Shown here piece by piece: positions 58,035 through 64,000 of a DNA stretch of 64,000 nucleotides. The DNA is taken from positions 150,897 through 214,896 of the forward strand of contig NZ_OBQD01000012.1 of the NCBI RefSeq assembly GCF_900220975.1. Direction: 5' to 3'. This DNA is from Rhizobium subbaraonis. Lineage in GTDB: Bacteria; Pseudomonadota; Alphaproteobacteria; Rhizobiales; Rhizobiaceae. The translations under genes were made by a program, and so were the position numbers. Under the pieces are notes generated by a model. The model did not search any database. It worked only from the letters and a program-made list of their open reading frames with translations, and was not told the origin of the DNA. Position 1 is the first letter of the stretch. The number at the start of each line of letters is the position of its first letter.

Positions 58035-61000
58035 ATGGCGGCAAGGCTTGAGGAGGTAAAGAACGGCGCGTCCGTGCGCGGTGTCGCTTCGGCGCAGCCT
58101 GTGCATGTGATTTCGGTCGACTGGATCGGCGACCAGGCGATCAATGTCGTTTTCCGCGATCATAACGGCGCTGTGGCCGAGGCTGTTCTTTACCGCGACG
58201 ATGAGCACCGCCTCGAGGTCGAGCAGAACGGCCGACCGTGGTCGTTCGATGCTGACGGCGCGTTGCTGCGCCTGGTGACGGAAGCCAACCGCATCAAGCT
58301 GGCGCATTATTTTGACCCGTATCTGGCGATTCACACGAGTCTGGTCGATCCGCTGCCGCACCAGATCTCGGCGGTCTATGGCGAGATGCTGCCGCGCCAG
58401 CCGCTGCGCTTCCTCCTTGCCGATGATCCCGGCGCCGGCAAGACCATTATGGCTGGGTTGCTGATGAAGGAACTGATCGCCCGCAGCGATCTGGAACGCT
58501 GCCTCGTCGTTGCGCCGGGCAGCCTGGTTGAGCAGTGGCAGGACGAACTCGGCCAGAAGTTCAATCTCGAGTTCGACATCCTTTCCCGCGACATGATCGA
58601 GAACTCGCGGTCGGGCAATCCATTCAGCGATCGGGATCGGCTGATCGTGCGTCTCGACGTGTTGGCGCGCAACGAGGAGCTTCAGGAGAAGCTCATGAGC
58701 GCGCGCGAATGGGACCTGATTATCTGCGACGAAGCTCACCGCATGTCGGCCACCTATTTCGGCGGGGAGGTCAAATATACGCGGCGCTATCAGGTCGGCC
58801 AGAAGCTCGGCCAGGTCTGCCGCCATCTGCTGTTGATGTCGGCGACGCCGCACAACGGCAAGGAAGAGGATTTCCAGCTCTTCATGGCGCTCCTCGATGG
58901 CGATCGGTTCGAGGGCCGGTTCCGCGACGGTGTCCACTATGCCGACACCGAAGACATGATGCGGCGGTTGACCAAGGAGGAACTGCTCAAGTTCGATGGT
59001 CGGCCGCTGTTCCCCGAGCGGCGGGCGCGCACGGTCAAGTATCAGCTCTCGGAAGGGGAGGCCGCACTCTATACCGCTGTCACCGAGTATGTGCGCACCG
59101 AGATGAACCGCGTGCAGCGCTTCGCCGAGGGCGATGGGAAGAAGCGCAACAATGTCGGTTTCGCCTTGCAGATTCTTCAGCGGCGTCTCGCCTCGTCTCC
59201 GGCCGCCATCTACCAGTCCCTCAAGCGCCGCCGCGAGCGGCTGGAAAACGAGCTGGGCGAAGCGCGCCTTGCCGCCAAGGGCCGCCGGGCCGGCGCATCG
59301 GAATCCGCGATCAACGCCGACATGCTGCGGAACATCGAGGAGTATGGCCAGGAGGAGATCGACGAGCTTGAGGACCTGATCTCGACAGGCGCGACGACGG
59401 CCGAGACGGTCGAGCAACTCGCCCTGGAAGTCGAGACCCTGAAGGGGCTGGAGACGATGGCGCTCGGCGTTCTACGCTCGGGCGTGGACACGAAGTGGAG
59501 TCAGCTCAATCGTATCCTCGACGACGATTTGATGATCGACGCGGCCGGCAATCGCCGCAAGCTGATCATCTTCACCGAGCCCAAGGACACGCTGCACTAC
59601 CTGCTCGACAAGGTCCGGGCGCGGCTTGGCAACCCCGAGGCCGTCGAGGTGATCCACGGCGGCGTGTCGCGTGAAGAGCGGCGAAAGGTCGTCGAGCGCT
59701 TCATGCAGGACAAGGACATGCTGGTCCTGATCGCCAACGACGCGGCAGGCGAAGGCGTGAACCTCCAGCGCGGCCATCTCATGGTCAATTACGACCTGCC
59801 GTGGAACCCGAACAAGATCGAGCAGCGGTTCGGCCGCATCCACCGCATCGGCCAGATGGAGGTCTGCCACCTCTGGAATCTCGTCGCGGCCGATACGCGC
59901 GAAGGCGAGGTTTACGCGCGGCTGCTGGAGAAACTGGAAGCTGCGCGCGAGGCGCTGGGTGGCCGTGTCTATGACGTGCTCGGCGAATTGTTCGACGGCG
60001 TGGCGCTGAAGGATCTGTTGTTCGAGGCGATCCAGTATGGCGAGCAGGAGGACGTGAAAGCGCGTCTTTTCCAGCAGGTCGATGGTGCGGTCGATCAGGC
60101 GCACTTGCTCGAGCTGCTACGCCGCCGCGCCCTGACCAACGACACCATGCCGGAAGCGAGGGTCGAGGAATTGCGGCTCGAAATGGAGCGCGCCGAGGCG
60201 CTGCGCCTACAGCCCCACCACATCCAGAGCTTCTTCGTCGAAGCGTTCCAGCATCTGGGTGGCAAGATCAAACGCCGGGAGGAAGGGCGTTGGGAGGTCA
60301 CGCATGTCCCGGTGCGCATCCGCGAGCGGGATCGTCAGATCGGAACCGGCGCGCCGCTCCAGACACAGTACGAGCGCATCTGCTTCGAGAAGGACAAGAT
60401 CAACCAGCAGCCGGTTGCCGCCTTCGTTTGTCCAGGCCACCCGCTGCTCGACGCCGTGATCAGCCTGATCCGCGAGCAGTATGAGCAGATCATGCGGCAG
60501 GGCGCGATCCTTGTGGACGACACCGATGCGGGTGATGCGCTGTCGGCGATTTTCCTGCTGGAGCATACGGTCCAGGACGGGCGCGTCACCAGCGCAGGCA
60601 AACCGCATGTGATCTCGCAGCGCCTCCAGTTCGCCGCGATCGACAAGGCCGGGAACACCGTCAACGCCGGCATCGCGCCGCATTTGAACTTGCGGCCGGC
60701 CAAGCCGGAAGAGGTCGCCATCGTGCGCGACCTTCTGGACGAGAGTTGGCTGACCACTGATCTGGAGAAAGCCGCGATCCGGTTTGCGACAGTCGAATTG
60801 GCCCAGGGTCATGTCGCTGAGGTCAAGGCTCGGCGTCTGCCCGAGATCGAGAAGGTCGAGCAGGAGGTGCGCGCCCGCCTCAAAAAGGAGATCAATTACT
60901 GGGACTCTCGCGCCTTCGAGCTGAAGGAGGAGGAGCGCGCTGGCAAGAAGACGCGGGTGAACTGGCAGAACGCGCAGCGCCGGGCCGAAGACCTGGCGGA

Positions 61001-61538
61001 TCGGCAGAAGCGCCGCATGGACCAGCTTGAGCGGGAGCGTTTCATTTCGTCGCAGCCCCCGCGTGTGCGGGGCGGCATGGTCGTCATCCCCCGGGGTCTG
61101 CTGCAACAACGCCAGGCGCCGAGCATTCCGAACCATTTTGCGGAAGACCCGGCCGCGCGCCGCGAGATCGAGCTTGCGGCGATGGCCGCTGTCATGGCGG
61201 CCGAGCGCGCGCTGGGCAACGAGCCGGCCGACGTCTCCGCCCAGAAGATCGGCTACGACATCGCGTCCCATGATCCGAGGTCGGGGCATCTACGCTTCAT
61301 CGAGGTCAAGGGGCGCATCGACGGCGCGGACAGCGTGATGGTCACGCGCCAGGAGGTCATTACTTCGCTACACGAGCCGGAGAAGTTCATTCTGGCAATC
61401 GTCTCCGTCAACGCAGGCTTCGCCCACGCGCCACGCTATGTGCGTGGCCCGCTTGTGGAACGGGAACCGTCGTTCCTTGAAACCGCAATCCAGTTTCACC
61501 TGCCGCGGCTGCTCGAACGTGCGGAAGCTCCAAGATGA
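58035..61538 (+). CDS. SNF2-type helicase with C-terminal DUF3883 domain
   Basis: The 1167-residue protein has Walker A ADDPGAGKT (129-137), DEAH (232-235), LMSATP (267-272) and motif VI QRFGRIHRIGQ (597-607), as in Swi2/Snf2 and DrmD-like helicases. A coiled-coil insertion lies near 395-475. The C-terminus from about 1074 (YDIASHDPRSGHLRFIEVKG) is DUF3883, a PD-(D/E)XK-like fold often fused to restriction enzymes. Its neighbours, a DUF1156 methylase and a WYL regulator, suggest modification-linked defence. GAGG lies near the start. Confidence 0.88.
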   Translation: MAARLEEVKNGASVRGVASAQPVHVISVDWIGDQAINVVFRDHNGAVAEAVLYRDDEHRLEVEQNGRPWSFDADGALLRLVTEANRIKLAHYFDPYLAIHTSLVDPLPHQISAVYGEMLPRQPLRFLLADDPGAGKTIMAGLLMKELIARSDLERCLVVAPGSLVEQWQDELGQKFNLEFDILSRDMIENSRSGNPFSDRDRLIVRLDVLARNEELQEKLMSAREWDLIICDEAHRMSATYFGGEVKYTRRYQVGQKLGQVCRHLLLMSATPHNGKEEDFQLFMALLDGDRFEGRFRDGVHYADTEDMMRRLTKEELLKFDGRPLFPERRARTVKYQLSEGEAALYTAVTEYVRTEMNRVQRFAEGDGKKRNNVGFALQILQRRLASSPAAIYQSLKRRRERLENELGEARLAAKGRRAGASESAINADMLRNIEEYGQEEIDELEDLISTGATTAETVEQLALEVETLKGLETMALGVLRSGVDTKWSQLNRILDDDLMIDAAGNRRKLIIFTEPKDTLHYLLDKVRARLGNPEAVEVIHGGVSREERRKVVERFMQDKDMLVLIANDAAGEGVNLQRGHLMVNYDLPWNPNKIEQRFGRIHRIGQMEVCHLWNLVAADTREGEVYARLLEKLEAAREALGGRVYDVLGELFDGVALKDLLFEAIQYGEQEDVKARLFQQVDGAVDQAHLLELLRRRALTNDTMPEARVEELRLEMERAEALRLQPHHIQSFFVEAFQHLGGKIKRREEGRWEVTHVPVRIRERDRQIGTGAPLQTQYERICFEKDKINQQPVAAFVCPGHPLLDAVISLIREQYEQIMRQGAILVDDTDAGDALSAIFLLEHTVQDGRVTSAGKPHVISQRLQFAAIDKAGNTVNAGIAPHLNLRPAKPEEVAIVRDLLDESWLTTDLEKAAIRFATVELAQGHVAEVKARRLPEIEKVEQEVRARLKKEINYWDSRAFELKEEERAGKKTRVNWQNAQRRAEDLADRQKRRMDQLERERFISSQPPRVRGGMVVIPRGLLQQRQAPSIPNHFAEDPAARREIELAAMAAVMAAERALGNEPADVSAQKIGYDIASHDPRSGHLRFIEVKGRIDGADSVMVTRQEVITSLHEPEKFILAIVSVNAGFAHAPRYVRGPLVEREPSFLETAIQFHLPRLLERAEAPR

Positions 61539-61558
61539 AACTTACCGGGGAGAGGATC

Positions 61559-63208
61559 ATGGGGGAGTCATTGCTGCAGCGATTAACTGCTAGCCGGTTG
61601 CCGCGACCGGCAATCCAGCCAGTAAGCCAGTGTACGTTGCTGGTCGATGCTGGATCAAATTCTTCAGCATTCAATGATCTGATGCAATCCATACTCGGAT
61701 GGATGGAGCGGCGTTCAGGGCGAGCGCTACCAGGACCCGCCCACGACGGAAAATCCTTCGTGATCGATGATATTGGGTCGCAGCGAACTGAAGCCATATC
61801 AATCGATACGCCGCGCTATTGGGCTGCGCGCATCGATGATGCGGACAAGAATGTCCCGCAACGCACATGGACGACCGAAATCGCCTTGGCGCCACAAGCC
61901 GACGGGCGAGTGCTTTTCGGTACGAGGCTGCAATGCGTGTCACGTGGGCAATTTGTTGAGTTCGACGCTTCCGTTCCCAGTTTTGTGAGGGAGGTCGTGG
62001 AATCGGGTCGAGCTTGGCTCGATGGCATCAATATTTCCGCTGAACCGATGCTGGTCGAATCGGAGGATGACGCGGATGAACTTTGCAAGTTGCTTTGGAA
62101 TGGGCAGCGTCGAAGCGACGTCATCGTGTTTTCGCTGCCAGAGAATTCTACCAACTGGGCGGATACGATCATCCCAGCTCGTGACGTTGCGCGTCGTCTC
62201 GCGGGAGCTGCACACGTTGCGATAGTCTCCCAAGCTGCGAGTTTTCGGCTGACCGATCAGGTGGGCAAGGCTCTGTCCGTTTACCGGCAGGCGGTGAGGA
62301 CATATCGACCAGGCTTTGATCCCGCGCTCGACGAGGCGGCAGCGCACCCTCTCGGTTTGCCCAACAGGATTGCCAATTGGGCAGGTGGCCCACAGGCCTA
62401 CAGTGCATTCCTAATCAACCAAACGCTGAACCGCACGGTAAGTGGAGGTGACAGCCAGCGGCAATTGCCACCGTTCCTGGAAGCGAAGCGGGTTGCGGGC
62501 GAACTGCGACGTCAAACCGCGCGCATCGAGGGTGAGTCGGACCGCGACCTGTTGGCACTCGCCGAACAGGAAATTCGTGATCTGACCTCGTCGCTTGAGC
62601 AGATCAAGGAAGAGCAAGAGAGCTATATTGTTCTTGCTGATCAGGAGCGTGAGGAAGCACAACAGCAAGCCGAGCAGCAGCGCCAGAGCAATCTGTTTTT
62701 GCGGCATCGGATTTCCTTGCTCGAAAGTCGTCTGGCTCAATCCGCGCAGCCTGAACCAGAACTTCCGGACACCCTCGATGGCTTCGAGGTTTGGTGTCGT
62801 GAGCATCTGTCGGGTTCAGTCGAGCTCCATAGCCGGGCATTCCAAGGGATAAAGAAGTCGCAGTTGGACGATGTCCCTCTGATCTATCAATCTCTGCTGT
62901 TGCTACGGGACTTCTACGTGCCGATGCGTCGGGACGGCGGTGACGCCGCTAAAGCGGCCTATGACGCGAAGTGCATGCATTTGGGGATCGACGAGCAACC
63001 GTCTTTCGCAGGCGCAGGCTGGGGTGAACATGGTGACACCTACCTGGTGCGATGGGGCAAAAGTCGGCTCCTGCTCGATCGCCATCTCAAAAAGGGCAAC
63101 AGCCGCGAAGAGCGCTTCTGTTTCAGGCTCTATTTCACGTGGTTGGACGAAGACCAGCATGTTCTGGTCGGTTGGCTGCCATCACACCTCGATACTCGCG
63201 CGACTTAA
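61559..63208 (+). CDS. coiled-coil protein of the DUF1156 operon, function unknown
   Basis: No family was recognised in these 549 residues. The N-terminal half (to about 320) is a mixed alpha/beta region. About 330-405 is a strongly charged, heptad-like coiled coil (EQEIRDLTSSLEQIKEEQES, REEAQQQAEQQRQ). The C-terminal 150 residues contain WCREHLSGSVELH and GDTYLVRWGKSRLLLDRHLK, a compact globular domain. The ATG at 61559 has GGGGAG six bases upstream; an ATG at 61535 overlaps the helicase stop (ATGA) and would add eight residues. It probably links helicase and methylase functions. Confidence 0.75.
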   Translation: MGESLLQRLTASRLPRPAIQPVSQCTLLVDAGSNSSAFNDLMQSILGWMERRSGRALPGPAHDGKSFVIDDIGSQRTEAISIDTPRYWAARIDDADKNVPQRTWTTEIALAPQADGRVLFGTRLQCVSRGQFVEFDASVPSFVREVVESGRAWLDGINISAEPMLVESEDDADELCKLLWNGQRRSDVIVFSLPENSTNWADTIIPARDVARRLAGAAHVAIVSQAASFRLTDQVGKALSVYRQAVRTYRPGFDPALDEAAAHPLGLPNRIANWAGGPQAYSAFLINQTLNRTVSGGDSQRQLPPFLEAKRVAGELRRQTARIEGESDRDLLALAEQEIRDLTSSLEQIKEEQESYIVLADQEREEAQQQAEQQRQSNLFLRHRISLLESRLAQSAQPEPELPDTLDGFEVWCREHLSGSVELHSRAFQGIKKSQLDDVPLIYQSLLLLRDFYVPMRRDGGDAAKAAYDAKCMHLGIDEQPSFAGAGWGEHGDTYLVRWGKSRLLLDRHLKKGNSREERFCFRLYFTWLDEDQHVLVGWLPSHLDTRAT

Positions 63209-63223
63209 GTAAGAAAGAATCCG

Positions 63224-63903
63224 ATGTCCGAGAATAAGTACAAGAAAAAGCTCATTGAAGTCGCGATCCCTCTGGAGGCGATCAATGCGGCGTCGGTGCG
63301 CGAAAAGTCGATCCGGCATGGGCACCCCAGCACCCTACATCTGTGGTGGGCGCGGCGACCGCTGGCTGCGTGCCGGGCCGTGCTGTTCGCCCAACTCGTG
63401 GATGATCCGTCAAGCGACCCGAAAAACTTCCCCACGCCCGAGGCGCAGGAGGCCGAACGCAAGCGGTTGTTCGCCATCATCGAGGACCTGGTGAAGTGGG
63501 AGAACTCGACCAACGAGGAAGTGCTCGAGCGCGCCCGCGCTGAAATTCGCAGGAGCTGCGGCGGCGAGTTGCCGCCGGTCTATGATCCGTTCTCGGGCGG
63601 TGGGTCGATCCCGCTGGAGGCGCAGCGTCTCGGTCTGCCCGCTTACGGTTCGGACTTGAACCCGGTCGCGGTGATGATCGGCAAGGCGATGATCGAGATC
63701 CCGCCCAAGTTCAAGGACCGGCAGCCCATCCATCCGGGCGCCAAGGACCGGCAGTTCTATCGCAATGCCGAGGGGCTCGCAGAGGACGTCAAATACTATG
63801 GCGAATGGATGCGCGAGAGGGCGTTGGAGCGCTTGGCTCACCTCTATCCGGAAGTTGACCTTCCGACTGAATACGGCGGTGGGAAGGCTACCGTTGCTGC
63901 TTG
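63224..63903 (+). pseudogene. DUF1156 DNA methylase, cut by an IS21-type element
   Basis: The N-terminal 226 residues are present: DUF1156 region with [21 protein letters not shown] (35-55), the SAM motif [13 protein letters not shown] (121-133) and [10 protein letters not shown] (141-150). At ATVAAW the frame enters repeat-rich IS DNA and stops at 63991. Full-length relatives are commonly around 900 residues and hold the catalytic NPPY-type motif, missing here. These enzymes are thought to methylate adenine or cytosine in DNA, providing self-marking for a neighbouring defence system. Confidence 0.82.
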
Positions 63904-64000
63904 GATGCGTATTCCGATGAAGCCGGCCATTGATTCCGAAACGAAGCCGGCCACCCATTCCGATTTCATTCCGGCCAGCATTCCGATTTGAAGCCGGCCA
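63902..64000 (+). mobile_element. left end of an IS21-type insertion sequence (partial)
   Basis: Sequence from TGGATGCG onward contains repeated modules: ATTCCGAT at 63911, 63957 and 63980, and GAAGCCGGCCA at 63919, 63943 and 63990. Multiple short terminal repeats of this kind characterise IS21-family ends. The istA/istB genes would lie beyond the window. It interrupts the DUF1156 methylase gene. Confidence 0.7.

Overview
The window reads as chromosomal DNA of a high-GC alphaproteobacterium of the Hyphomicrobiales (Rhizobium/Agrobacterium/Ensifer/Shinella type). Support comes from a RIME-type rhizobial intergenic repeat, a rhizobial PmtA-like phospholipid N-methyltransferase, a ugpBAEC operon, a RirA/Irr-world iron operon and an alphaproteobacterial SOS box. 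I cannot name the genus from sequence alone. No tRNA, rRNA or CRISPR array was recognised.

Positions 1-39831 are core chromosome with mostly housekeeping genes: a DUF1326/DUF2182 membrane pair, prfC, dut, dps, a LysE-type exporter, cysK, comM (yifB) with an upstream LexA box, gshB, a ugpBAEC glycerol-3-phosphate importer with an EEP-family phosphodiesterase as its last gene, yraN-rsmI, dnaN, pmtA, pyrF, an NDUFA9-type gene, uppP, a GST, queG, an RlpA-like protein, an RsmB-type rRNA methyltransferase, an imelysin/di-heme/imelysin/DUF1513 iron cluster that has acquired a CorA-type transporter gene, TspO, a thioesterase/nucleosidase pair, and guaA.

Directly behind the intact 3' end of guaA, a known integration hotspot, starts a mobile island that runs off the right edge. 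Its front end holds a tyrosine integrase (preceded by repeated CTGACGGTATA boxes), an AlpA-type regulator, a serine recombinase destroyed by a 1229-bp IS3-family element, and two tandem ParB/RepB-like proteins. Its cargo (46661-64000) is a dense nucleic-acid-processing region that looks like a defence island. On the minus strand there is an operon of a RecB-type nuclease fragment, a DEAH helicase with a C-terminal nuclease-like domain, a DUF6361 protein, a phospholipase-D-like protein and a large SNF2/SF2 helicase; the last three overlap by 4 bp each. On the plus strand, diverging from it, a BrxR/CapW-like WYL regulator heads a second operon of a SNF2-DUF3883 helicase, an unrecognised coiled-coil protein and a DUF1156 DNA methylase. 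The methylase is cut after about 226 codons by the end of an IS21-type element.

The most interesting candidate is this divergent helicase/nuclease/methylase set under a single WYL-regulated intergenic region. Its parts belong to families recurrent in BREX, DISARM and restriction loci, but the combination does not match a system I can name with certainty. The methylase break suggests that at least the plus-strand half is no longer intact in this strain.
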